Positions 1-7,312 of a stretch of 7,448 nucleotides of DNA are shown here, piece after piece; the stretch's first letter is position 1, and each line of letters starts with the position of its first letter. Under the pieces are notes generated by a model. It was not told the DNA's origin. It worked only from the letters and a program-made list of their open reading frames with translations, and did no database searches. The DNA comes from Fidelibacterota bacterium. Lineage in GTDB: Bacteria > Fidelibacterota > Fidelibacteria > Fidelibacterales > Fidelibacteraceae. The stretch covers positions 1 through 7,448 of the forward strand of contig JAOZRH010000102.1 of the NCBI GenBank assembly GCA_029931905.1. The letters are read 5' to 3'. Made by a program: the position numbers and the translations under genes.

Positions 1-78
1 AGTCCCTGTTCCACCGCTAAAAGCTAATAATGATATAGTTGTAATTATCACTATAATCAGAATTTTTAATGTTTTCAT
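1..78 (-). CDS. N-terminus of an exported protein (partial, runs off left edge)
   Basis: This minus-strand frame opens with ATG at 78-76 and stays open for 26 codons to the window edge, so only the N-terminus is seen. The first residues, MKTLKILIIVIITTISLLAF, form a classic signal peptide: two lysines in a short n-region, a hydrophobic core of about 14 residues, then a small-residue stretch (S-G-G-T-G-T) where cleavage could fall. No cysteine is present, so it is not a lipoprotein within the visible part. A purine-rich stretch with AAGGGG (core GGGG at 83-86) sits four bases before the ATG and is a good ribosome binding site, which supports the start. The protein is probably secreted, periplasmic or outer-membrane; its function cannot be told. 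It has the same orientation as lepA, but a 190-bp gap makes a shared transcript uncertain. Confidence 0.72.
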   Translation of the reverse strand, partial: MKTLKILIIVIITTISLLAFSGGTGT

Positions 79-113
79 TTTTCCCCTTTTTTCCTTTTTT
101 GTTAAAATATATT

Positions 114-142
114 TATTTAATCTCAATTTAAAAAACTTTCAA
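114..142 (-). promoter_or_regulatory. weak candidate promoter for the left-edge exported protein gene
   Basis: On the minus strand, TTGAAA (142-137) is followed after 17 bp by TAAATA (119-114). The -35 hexamer is close to consensus but the -10 matches only three of six bases. It would start transcription about 30 bases before the ATG of the partial gene. In such AT-rich DNA a match of this quality can arise by chance, so this is only the best candidate in the 79-268 gap. Confidence 0.2.
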
Positions 143-268
143 AATATTTTAATAATTATCTCTACTAAAATTTCATAAAACCTTATGTATGTTTTTAGTT
201 TTTTATCCAATAGTTTTATACCTTATAAATCTACAAAACAAAAACATCTATTTTTTTTTAAACTTACT

Positions 269-2071
269 TTATTTATCATCAATTTGTAAAATGGCAACAA
301 ACGCTTCTTGTGGTATTTCTACCGACCCAACTTGTTTTAACCGTTTTTTACCTTCTTTTTGTTTTTCAAGTAATTTCCTTTTTCGTGAAATATCTCCACC
401 ATAACATTTGGCAGTTACATTTTTTCTTAATGCTTTAACAGTTTCACGAGCAATTATTTTTGAACCAATAGCCGCTTGAATTGGTATTGGGAATTGTTGT
501 CTTGGAATCAAACTTCTTAACTTTTCTACAAGTTTTCTTCCTTGGAATTGTGATTTTTCTCTATGAATTATTACAGATAGTGCATCTACTGGTTCATTGT
601 TAATGAATATATCAAGTTTTACCAAATTTGCTTTTCTATATCCAATAAATTCATAATCAAATGATGCGTATCCTCTACTAACTGATTTTAATTTGTCATA
701 AAAATCGTATATCACTTCAGAAAGTGGAATTTCATATATAATTTGTGCTTTTACTGCATCTAAATAATGAGTATTCTTATAAGTTCCACGCTTTTCTTGA
801 GCCAACATCATTAAGTTTCCAATATATTCACTTGGACAAATTATTTCAGCTTTTATAAATGGTTCTTTGATATAATCTACACTTCCTGCATCAGGCATTT
901 TTGAAGGTGTATCCATTACAACTTCTTTGCCAGATCTTAGAACTACATGATATTCAACATTTGGAACTGTTGTAATCAATTCAAGATTAAATTCTCTTTC
1001 TAATCGTTCTTTTACAATTTCCAAATGCAACATTCCCAAAAATCCACATCTAAATCCAAAACCTAATGCCTCTGCTGTTTCAGGTTCATATTGAAGCGAT
1101 GCATCGTTTAGTTTTAGTTTTTCTAAAGCACTCCTGAGTTCTTCAAAATCATCATTTTGTACCGGATATAGACCCGAAAACACCATTGGTTTCATTTCTT
1201 GATATCCTTTCAACGGAACTTTAGCTAAATTTTCAACAGTAGTAACAGTATCACCAACTTTTAAATCTTGTATATTTTTAATTTGACATACTACATATCC
1301 AACATCACCAGATTTCAATACTCCAGTTTTTTTTCGTTTTAAATGAAATGCTCCAACTTCTGTAATTTCATATACTTTACCAGTTGACATTATGTGAATT
1401 TTTTGACCAGTTCTAAATTCTCCGTCAAATACTCTCAAATATGGAATTGCACCACGATAACTATCATAAATACTGTCAAATATTAATGCACGAGCTGGTT
1501 TTTCAATTTGTATATCTGGTGGTGGAATTTTCTTTACGATTTCTTCTAAAAGCTCTGGCACACCTAAACCAGTTTTTGCACTTATCATCATTATGTCTTC
1601 ATCATCACAACCAATAAGATCAATCATTTGTTGTTTTATTGATTCGATTTCAACTCCAACAAGATCTACCTTATTTATAACGGGTATAATTTCTAAATCG
1701 TTTTCAATCGCTAAATATGCGTTTGTAACGGTTTGTGCCTCAATTCCTTGAGATGCATCAACTAATAATACTGCCCCTTCGCAAGCAGCTAAACTTCTTG
1801 AAACTTCATAACTAAAATCAACATGTCCAGGAGTATCTATCAAATTAAATGTATATTTTTTAGAATTTTTAGAATTATGAATAATTTTTATAGGATGAGA
1901 TTTAATTGTTATACCTCTTTCCCGTTCCAAATCCATATCATCTAAAATTTGAGCTTTCATCTGAAATTTACTAAGTGTACCAGTAATTTCCAACATTCTA
2001 TCTGCTAATGTTGATTTTCCGTGATCAATATGTGCAATTATGCAAAAGTTTCTAATATTTTCATTTTTCAT
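269..2071 (-). CDS. lepA: elongation factor 4 (LepA), ribosome-associated GTPase
   Basis: LepA is a cytoplasmic translational GTPase that binds ribosomes and is reported to back-translocate or remodel them and to affect initiation and 30S biogenesis. The 600 residues match the usual length (E. coli about 599). All G motifs are present: G1 AHIDHGKST (13-21), G2 RGIT (52-55), G3 DTPGH (79-83, with H83 in the position of the catalytic histidine), G4 NKVD (133-136) and G5 SAK (164-166). Domain II follows at about 190-285, EF-G-like domains III and V at about 290-480, and the LepA-specific C-terminal domain at about 485-600, with its conserved basic segment from CYGGDISRKRKLL (556) to KKR (577). 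The start is set by MKNENIRNFCIIAHIDHGKS, which aligns with known LepA N-termini. Unlike its neighbours it has no Shine-Dalgarno sequence; the bases before ATG are ACATTTACAGCT. I see no convincing terminator hairpin after its stop. Identification is essentially certain. Confidence 0.98.
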   Translation of the reverse strand: MKNENIRNFCIIAHIDHGKSTLADRMLEITGTLSKFQMKAQILDDMDLERERGITIKSHPIKIIHNSKNSKKYTFNLIDTPGHVDFSYEVSRSLAACEGAVLLVDASQGIEAQTVTNAYLAIENDLEIIPVINKVDLVGVEIESIKQQMIDLIGCDDEDIMMISAKTGLGVPELLEEIVKKIPPPDIQIEKPARALIFDSIYDSYRGAIPYLRVFDGEFRTGQKIHIMSTGKVYEITEVGAFHLKRKKTGVLKSGDVGYVVCQIKNIQDLKVGDTVTTVENLAKVPLKGYQEMKPMVFSGLYPVQNDDFEELRSALEKLKLNDASLQYEPETAEALGFGFRCGFLGMLHLEIVKERLEREFNLELITTVPNVEYHVVLRSGKEVVMDTPSKMPDAGSVDYIKEPFIKAEIICPSEYIGNLMMLAQEKRGTYKNTHYLDAVKAQIIYEIPLSEVIYDFYDKLKSVSRGYASFDYEFIGYRKANLVKLDIFINNEPVDALSVIIHREKSQFQGRKLVEKLRSLIPRQQFPIPIQAAIGSKIIARETVKALRKNVTAKCYGGDISRKRKLLEKQKEGKKRLKQVGSVEIPQEAFVAILQIDDK

Positions 2072-2091
2072 AGCTGTAAATGTAAAAAAAT

Positions 2092-2135
2092 ATTATAACA
2101 AATAAAATATAAAAATTATATTTCATTTGTGACAA
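2092..2135 (-). promoter_or_regulatory. candidate lepA promoter
   Basis: On the minus strand TTGTCA (2135-2130, five of six to TTGACA) is followed after 18 bp by TATATT (2111-2106). Transcription would start near 2099, giving a leader of about 28 bases. A perfect TATAAT also lies at 2097-2092 but lacks a -35 at the right distance and would leave a leader of only about 14 bases. Either or both could serve lepA. The region is extremely AT-rich, which raises the chance of accidental matches. Confidence 0.38.
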
Positions 2136-2202
2136 TTTTACTTAAATAATTTATATCTTTTTTGAGTACGAAAAACAAAATTACAAACTTCTAATAATTT
2201 TA

Positions 2203-2225
2203 ATACTATGATATAATCATACTAT
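2203..2225 (+). promoter_or_regulatory. extended -10 promoter with overlapping operator-like dyad, upstream of the TonB receptor operon
   Basis: TGATATAAT at 2209-2217 is a perfect extended -10 element (TGn plus TATAAT). It lies 40 bases before the receptor ATG, so transcription would start near 2224. The -35 position (2189-2194, TTCTAA) is poor, as is common for extended -10 promoters. Centred on the -10 is a dyad: TATGAT (2207-2212), spacer ATA, ATCATA (2216-2221). It continues outward with one mismatch so that 9 of 10 pairs match over 23 bp. The heptamer ATACTAT also occurs as a direct repeat at 2203-2209 and 2219-2225. A protein bound here would block RNA polymerase. The dyad recalls Fur-family boxes in having an ATGAT/ATCAT core, but its 3-bp centre differs from the classic 1-bp centre. 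Confidence 0.45.
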
Positions 2226-2257
2226 ATTGTACATTTTAGCATATTATTGGAGAAAGT

Positions 2258-4465
2258 ATGAAATACAAAATATATTTAATTGTTCTAAGTTTATTTATTT
2301 TTATTCAATTATTTGGGAATAATATTGTGATAAAAGGGACAATAATTGATTCTGCTACAAAAAAACCAATTTCAAATGTAAATATTTCAATAAAAAAATC
2401 ATACATCGGAACTATTACAAATAATTTTGGATATTTTTATTTATCCGTTGATACATTGAATTTAAAAACAAATATTATAACAATTAATCATGTAAAATAT
2501 AAAACTAAAGAAATTGAATTTAACAAATTTAAAAATAATTCTAAAATAAAATTAATTGAAAAAATATTTCAATTTAAAAATATCAATTATTATGGCGAAC
2601 AAAATCAATATGAATATAAACAAGAACTTAGAAATGTAATAACAACAATTTCATCAGCAACATTTGAAGATATTGGTAATGTTGATGTTTCAGATATTTT
2701 AAAAAACGAACAAAGTATTCATATTGATGAAAAATTAAATGGCGAAAAAAATATATCTGTTCGAGGAAGTAATAGTGATGAAGTATTAATTCTTTACGAT
2801 GGAATTCCGATAAATAATAATTTCAATAACAATTCTGACTTATCACTTATAAATGAAGATATTTTGGATCATATTGATGTTGTCAGGGGTAATAATGTTG
2901 CTTCGATTGGTGCACACAATTCCTCGGCAGTTATTAACTTTATACCAAAATATAAACACGATTATTTAATAAAATTTGGACAACAAATTGGGTCTTACAA
3001 TTCAGGAAAATGGAATGTAAATGTATATAAAAACATTTTTGGTATAAATTCTTTTGTTAGTTTTTCTGATGCTTCATCACAATTAAATTATATTGACACA
3101 ATAAACACAAGTATTTTAAATACCTCATCAAATTTAACAATTGGTTCATCTTTTCCATTTGGTAAAAACATTGATGATGAAAAAAAACACAAAATAGATG
3201 TAAATTATTTACAAAATAATAGAAACTATGGTAATGATCATATTTTTGATACTTTAGAAACTAATCAAACATATATGAATTTTAGATTTACAGAAAATTT
3301 CACAAAACTCGGGAAAAGTAGTTTTTATTTTTCAAATCAAAATGCAGATCAGTCACACAATTGGGTTTATAATGATTCAACTCGTAAAAGAATTATTGAA
3401 GATGATACGAAAATTTATCAATACGATCACACTTATAAAACAGATAATTTAGATTTTTATTTTGGTTATCAAAAAAAGTATTCAGATGTTTTAGAAAATT
3501 ATAGAAATATTATTAACGATTTTCAAAGAAACGAAAATAAAATATCAACAGGCCTACAATTTAAAAACACAGAATTATCATATCCTTTTGATTTACATAG
3601 TGTTCAATTTAATATTGTATATGAAAATGTTTCTGATTCAAAAATTGATATTCCAAATATTCAATTATTATCCGATTCAATTAATACTGCTTGGTCAGAA
3701 AAATCGTATATGATTTCAACTTCCTTTATTGCAACCCCAATAAATTATCATTATAAAGTAAATTTCAATTATTCGTCAGGTTTTAAAATTCCATCACTTT
3801 ATCAACAAATTACATCTATTAGATTTCCAATCTCTGAGAATGGCAACTCATTATTAACAGAATATAAAAGTAATTTTGAGATGGTTAATACTCTATCAAT
3901 TAATAAACTAAATAATAATTTTATTTCTGAAATTTTGTTAACATTTTCAGTATTCACGAATTCCTATACAAACAAAATGCGAATGATTCGTTTAAAAGGC
4001 AGTACAGTACAATATTATGACAATTATAGCGATGCAAACATATTTGGAATTGAATCTTCCATCACACCATTTTTTTCAAATGGTATTTTCAAATTCAACC
4101 TTTCTATATCAAGATATTTTATTGATGATAAGATGGCATTTCCATTCAAACCTACAAAAAAAATAATATCCGGGTTAACAATTAATTATAAGTCGTTACA
4201 TTTTAATATGCAATTTTTTCAAGAATCAGGATCTATAGGACTTGTTGTAAATGAAATAAATAATGATGGAATACTTAAAATAGAAAATATGGAACTTGGC
4301 TCTTTTGAAGGACTTGATATTCAATTTAAAAAGAATTTTAACATTTGGAAAGTTAAAACTTATATTTCAATTAGTGGAAAAAATATTTTAGACGATCAAG
4401 TAATTTTTGAAGGAATTGCTATAAAAGATAGACGATTTTATTTGTCAGGAGGAATAAAAATATGA
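2258..4465 (+). CDS. TonB-dependent outer-membrane receptor, substrate unknown
   Basis: This 735-residue protein has the architecture of an energised outer-membrane importer. A signal peptide covers about residues 1-20. A carboxypeptidase-regulatory-like beta-sandwich (25-102) carries the typical G-T-I-x-D-x-x-x-x-x-P-I-x-x-V-x-I opening and a TNNFGYFYL motif. The plug domain (about 130-232) has ISVRGSNSDEVLILYDGIPI (166-185) and IDVVRG (206-211). The rest is a barrel of alternating residues with N-rich and D-rich loops, including GFKIPSLYQQ, a phrase common in this family. There is no cysteine. It is far shorter than SusC proteins (about 1000 residues) and nearer the size of siderophore, cobalamin or metal receptors. 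I could not identify a TonB box. GGAG at 2249-2252 is a suitable ribosome binding site and fixes the start. The stop overlaps the start of the lipoprotein gene, so the two are co-translated. The last residue is isoleucine rather than the usual aromatic. The family is secure; the ligand is unknown. Confidence 0.93.
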   Translation: MKYKIYLIVLSLFIFIQLFGNNIVIKGTIIDSATKKPISNVNISIKKSYIGTITNNFGYFYLSVDTLNLKTNIITINHVKYKTKEIEFNKFKNNSKIKLIEKIFQFKNINYYGEQNQYEYKQELRNVITTISSATFEDIGNVDVSDILKNEQSIHIDEKLNGEKNISVRGSNSDEVLILYDGIPINNNFNNNSDLSLINEDILDHIDVVRGNNVASIGAHNSSAVINFIPKYKHDYLIKFGQQIGSYNSGKWNVNVYKNIFGINSFVSFSDASSQLNYIDTINTSILNTSSNLTIGSSFPFGKNIDDEKKHKIDVNYLQNNRNYGNDHIFDTLETNQTYMNFRFTENFTKLGKSSFYFSNQNADQSHNWVYNDSTRKRIIEDDTKIYQYDHTYKTDNLDFYFGYQKKYSDVLENYRNIINDFQRNENKISTGLQFKNTELSYPFDLHSVQFNIVYENVSDSKIDIPNIQLLSDSINTAWSEKSYMISTSFIATPINYHYKVNFNYSSGFKIPSLYQQITSIRFPISENGNSLLTEYKSNFEMVNTLSINKLNNNFISEILLTFSVFTNSYTNKMRMIRLKGSTVQYYDNYSDANIFGIESSITPFFSNGIFKFNLSISRYFIDDKMAFPFKPTKKIISGLTINYKSLHFNMQFFQESGSIGLVVNEINNDGILKIENMELGSFEGLDIQFKKNFNIWKVKTYISISGKNILDDQVIFEGIAIKDRRFYLSGGIKI
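4447..4452 (+). promoter_or_regulatory. consensus Shine-Dalgarno inside the receptor gene's last codons
   Basis: A full AGGAGG lies nine bases before the lipoprotein ATG (4462). It is embedded in the receptor's Ser-Gly-Gly codons (TCA GGA GGA) close to the C-terminus. Together with the ATGA overlap it points to translational coupling, or to strong independent initiation of the lipoprotein. It also decides the lipoprotein start. Confidence 0.8.
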
Positions 4466-5406
4466 TAAGCAATCAAAAATACTTAATTTTTATTTTTATG
4501 ATGCTAATGTTTATTTTATTATCTTGCACATCAAATCCATTTTGGCAAAACGATGAAGTAAAAGAAAAATCACTTACAGGAACTGTTATTTTAAGTGATA
4601 GTAATGATTCTTATGATAGCATTTATGTGTGGTTAGAAGAATTTAATCTTGGCACATACACAGATGACGAAGGAAAATTTAAAATAGTAATTCCACCTGC
4701 AGAAGCACAAAATGATGGCGGTGGATTTAATGGTGATTATCAATTATATTTTTGGTTGTCAAATTACGAAATACAGAGTGTTACAATCTCATTTTCTAAC
4801 GGTGAATTTTCGTCAATTCAAGACAATATAAATAAAAATGGTAAATTATCAAACATCATCAATTTACAAAAATTATTAAGTATAAAAACTGATGTAGTAG
4901 AAAATGGCATCACTAGTAAGACATTTGGACATAATGATACAATTAATGTTGTTGTAGAATTAACATCTAACACCAACTATACATTTCTAATTCACACATA
5001 TTTACAACCACTTCATTATCCTTACAGAGGAGAAATTCAAACAGGGTTGATATTAGAATCACTCTCTGATCCACTAAATAAAACTGTAATATTAAGACAA
5101 GATGATTGTGACATCGTTGGAATGAAAATTAAACAATTTGCACAATATCAATTAAAATATGAGTATGAAATATTATCTACAAATCATATAAGACAAATTG
5201 TTAGTAATATAAATATACATTATAATTCTTTTGATATTTTGTCAGGTGAATATAAAGTTTATCCGTATATTTCTTTTCCAACTGACGAAGTACCTGATGA
5301 ATTAATAAATTCTATTCACGATGATTTATTGCACATTAAAAAGGGATATTATAAAATTCCTATAAAAAGAGAAGATGCGATAATTACAATTGATTTTGAT
5401 AATTAA
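4462..5406 (+). CDS. lipoprotein with carboxypeptidase-regulatory-like domain, partner of the TonB receptor
   Basis: This 314-residue protein begins with a lipoprotein signal: a hydrophobic core at 8-20 and lipobox LLSC with the acylated cysteine at C22. Threonine follows, so there is no inner-membrane retention aspartate and outer-membrane sorting is likely. Residues 37-79 look like a second carboxypeptidase-regulatory-like or transthyretin-like fold, with SLTGTVILSD, then LGTYTDDEGKFKIVIPP. A GGG-containing loop (87-89) follows. Residues about 140-314 alternate in a beta-rich pattern, for example INVVVELTSNTNYTFLIHTY (161-180), and may form one or two Ig-like sandwiches. The only other cysteine is C216. 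It is not SusD-like: too short, no helical repeat pattern. The ATGA overlap with the receptor suggests they act together, the lipoprotein perhaps as a surface cap, substrate binder or receptor accessory. That role is inferred from context; I do not recognise a named family for the C-terminal part. Its stop overlaps that of convergent dsbD. Confidence 0.85.
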   Translation: MISNQKYLIFIFMMLMFILLSCTSNPFWQNDEVKEKSLTGTVILSDSNDSYDSIYVWLEEFNLGTYTDDEGKFKIVIPPAEAQNDGGGFNGDYQLYFWLSNYEIQSVTISFSNGEFSSIQDNINKNGKLSNIINLQKLLSIKTDVVENGITSKTFGHNDTINVVVELTSNTNYTFLIHTYLQPLHYPYRGEIQTGLILESLSDPLNKTVILRQDDCDIVGMKIKQFAQYQLKYEYEILSTNHIRQIVSNINIHYNSFDILSGEYKVYPYISFPTDEVPDELINSIHDDLLHIKKGYYKIPIKREDAIITIDFDN

Positions 5407-7220
5407 TTAATAACTTTTAAATGTTCTATAAAATTCTTAGCATTCATAAATCCAGAAAATCTCATATCTTCTATTCTATTTCCATCTTTATCTAAAAATA
5501 CTATTGTTGGAACTCCAACAACATTATACATTTTTCTTAATTGATTAACTTCATCACTACTTTTAGTTAAATCTGCCTTTACAACAACAATATTTGATAA
5601 CATTTTTTGAACTTTTGGATCTGAAAATGTTAATTCATCAAGCTCTTTACATGGAATACACCAATCTGCAAAAAAATCTATCATAACATACTTATCTTCT
5701 TCATCTGCCTTTTGAATATTTTCTATTGAATATTTTTTCCAATTCAATTTTTGAACATTTTCACTTGCTGGTTTAATTAACCAAACACCAAGAACAATAA
5801 TAATTATACTTAATGCAATTTTTCCTTTCAAAAACCATTGTGATTGTTTACCAGAATTATCGATTACCGCATAATAGAATCCTGCAAATATCATATATGC
5901 TGGTAATACTAATTTTCTTATATTTTCACCAAGTAGCGGATTAATAAAATAAATTGCCATTCCAATTAAAACTAATCCAAAAAATATTCTCACACCATTA
6001 AGCCATTCACCTGATTTTGGTAATTTACCAATTTTATCAGAAAATATTCCAAGAAATAAATATGGTAATCCAAGTCCCAAAGACAAAACAAAAAACATAA
6101 TAAACCCAATTAATGGATTACCTGATTTTGCAACATAAGTTAATAATCCAATTACAAACGGACCAACACAAGGAGCAGCAACAATACCCATTGTAAGTCC
6201 CATAATTAAAGATCCAATAGCTCCAGCTTGACTTCCACTTCCAATATTCATTAAACCAGACGGTAAACGAAATTCATAGACACCAAACATACTTAATGAC
6301 AATAAAATCATAACAATTGAGATTGCAATTAAAACAATTGGATTTGTTAATAAACTTCCCATCATATTTCCTGATAAAGCCGCCATTGTTCCCAATATTG
6401 AATATGTGATTGCAATTCCTAAAACATACATACTTGCTTTTAATACACTCGAACCTTTACCCGATTGATTTGCAAAATATCCTATTGTAATTGGTATTAA
6501 CGGATAAACACAAGGAGTTAAATTCAATGCTAATCCACCAAAAAACACTATAATTAAAATGAGTAAAAACCCCTTATCTCCAAATTCATTATTATCATCT
6601 GTTGAAGTATTTTCGTTCTCAAAAGATTTTAAATTTTGTTTATTATTGTCTTCATCAATTTTTTCTTTAGTATCTTTATTTTCGCTACTTTTTATAATGG
6701 CATCGTTTTCATTTACAATTTTACTTTCTTCTTTTATTTTAGTTACCATGGAAATTGATTTTGTAATTGGAGCTAAACACATTTCATCATTACACCCTTG
6801 ATAAGTAACATCTATTAAAAATTCAATATTATCATATCTATATTCAGAATCAATAATTCCATTTATTTCAATTTGTGTAATTCCTTCAAAAGTAGATGTC
6901 TTCCCTCCTAACGATTCAAGTACAATTATTTTTGGTTCAGGATATATTATATTTTTAATATCCACACCATTTATTATATCAACTTTTACTTCAGTGGGAA
7001 TTACATATTCATCAAGTGGTTTATTACTATTAATATGCCAACCATCTTCAATATTCATTTCTAATAATATTTTAAAATTTTCGCCTTTCTCAATTGAATC
7101 ATTTTCCAAAGATGCACTTAATTTTACAATTTTATTTGGTAATTCAGATATTGTTGCATTTGCATAAAAAACAATTGAAAAAATACTGATTAGCACTACG
7201 AATAAATATTTATTTTTCAT
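5403..7220 (-). CDS. dsbD: thiol:disulfide interchange protein DsbD (three-domain form)
   Basis: DsbD carries electrons from cytoplasmic thioredoxin across the inner membrane to reduce periplasmic disulfides, serving isomerases and cytochrome c maturation. All six expected cysteines are present. A signal peptide (1-22, cleavage after ANA) precedes the periplasmic alpha domain (about 23-160), with C143 and C148 in YQGCNDEMCLAP. A charged N/D/E/K-rich linker covers about 160-212. The transmembrane beta domain (about 217-485) has eight hydrophobic segments, with C237 in NLTPCVYP and C351 in AAPCVGP. The C-terminal thioredoxin-like gamma domain (about 490-605) has WCIPCK (C521, C524) and the cis-proline motif VGVPT (P571). 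Its 605 residues exceed E. coli DsbD (about 565), partly because of the linker. AAAGGAG at 7233-7227, six bases from ATG, confirms the start. Its promoter probably overlaps the tRNA-Gly terminator upstream. Its stop TTA (5403-5405) overlaps the convergent lipoprotein stop. There is no sign of damage. Confidence 0.96.
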   Translation of the reverse strand: MKNKYLFVVLISIFSIVFYANATISELPNKIVKLSASLENDSIEKGENFKILLEMNIEDGWHINSNKPLDEYVIPTEVKVDIINGVDIKNIIYPEPKIIVLESLGGKTSTFEGITQIEINGIIDSEYRYDNIEFLIDVTYQGCNDEMCLAPITKSISMVTKIKEESKIVNENDAIIKSSENKDTKEKIDEDNNKQNLKSFENENTSTDDNNEFGDKGFLLILIIVFFGGLALNLTPCVYPLIPITIGYFANQSGKGSSVLKASMYVLGIAITYSILGTMAALSGNMMGSLLTNPIVLIAISIVMILLSLSMFGVYEFRLPSGLMNIGSGSQAGAIGSLIMGLTMGIVAAPCVGPFVIGLLTYVAKSGNPLIGFIMFFVLSLGLGLPYLFLGIFSDKIGKLPKSGEWLNGVRIFFGLVLIGMAIYFINPLLGENIRKLVLPAYMIFAGFYYAVIDNSGKQSQWFLKGKIALSIIIIVLGVWLIKPASENVQKLNWKKYSIENIQKADEEDKYVMIDFFADWCIPCKELDELTFSDPKVQKMLSNIVVVKADLTKSSDEVNQLRKMYNVVGVPTIVFLDKDGNRIEDMRFSGFMNAKNFIEHLKVIN

Positions 7221-7252
7221 TTTTATCTCCTTTGATACAATTTAATCGGATT

Positions 7253-7281
7253 ATTTTACATTTCTAAACAAAAACATCCAA
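7253..7281 (-). promoter_or_regulatory. probable dsbD promoter overlapping the tRNA terminator
   Basis: On the minus strand TTGGAT (7281-7276) is followed after exactly 17 bp by TAAAAT (7258-7253, five of six to TATAAT). Transcription would start near 7246, giving a leader of about 25 bases with the Shine-Dalgarno at 7233-7227. The -35 hexamer lies within the 3' arm of the tRNA-Gly terminator hairpin. The same -35 hexamer and spacing occur at the tRNA-Gly promoter (7402-7430), which adds support. Confidence 0.5.
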
Positions 7282-7301
7282 AAAATTATATTCTTGGATG
7301 T
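7266..7301 (-). terminator. Rho-independent terminator after tRNA-Gly
   Basis: In minus-strand reading ACATCCAAGAA (7301-7291) pairs with TTTTTGGATGT (7284-7274) to give an 11-bp stem with one G-T pair and a 6-base loop (TATAAT). The tract TTTTGTTT follows at 7273-7266. It begins 12 bases past the tRNA 3' end and lies before dsbD, so it should end the tRNA transcript and separate it from dsbD. The inner half of the stem is all A-T or G-T, so strength is moderate. Confidence 0.75.
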
Positions 7302-7312
7302 CTATTTCTTTG

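Noticed and set aside
174..187. Short hairpin CATAA-AACC-TTATG
   Set aside because: Five weak pairs with no T tract in the right place; expected by chance in DNA this AT-rich.
235..260. Possible lepA terminator: minus-strand TAGATGTTTTTGTTTTG resembles the tail of the tRNA-Gly terminator
   Set aside because: No upstream arm complementary to TAGATG exists between the lepA stop and this tract, so no stem can form.
189..404. Plus-strand open frame of 71 codons
   Set aside because: Its second half lies antisense to the conserved C-terminal end of lepA, there is no ribosome site, and the composition looks like a reverse-strand shadow.
2258..5406. SusC/SusD glycan-uptake pair
   Set aside because: The receptor is about 250 residues too short for SusC and the lipoprotein is short and beta-rich, not the helical SusD fold.
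2258..5406. Recent horizontal transfer of the receptor-lipoprotein operon, suggested by its very Asn/Ile/Lys-rich products
   Set aside because: dsbD and the intergenic regions are comparably AT-rich, lepA is constrained by conservation, and no repeats, integrase or insertion sequence flank the operon.
6559..6801. Plus-strand open frame of 80 codons
   Set aside because: It is antisense to the DsbD linker and alpha domain; its Ser/Leu/Phe-rich product is what the reverse of a Lys/Glu/Asn-rich region gives.
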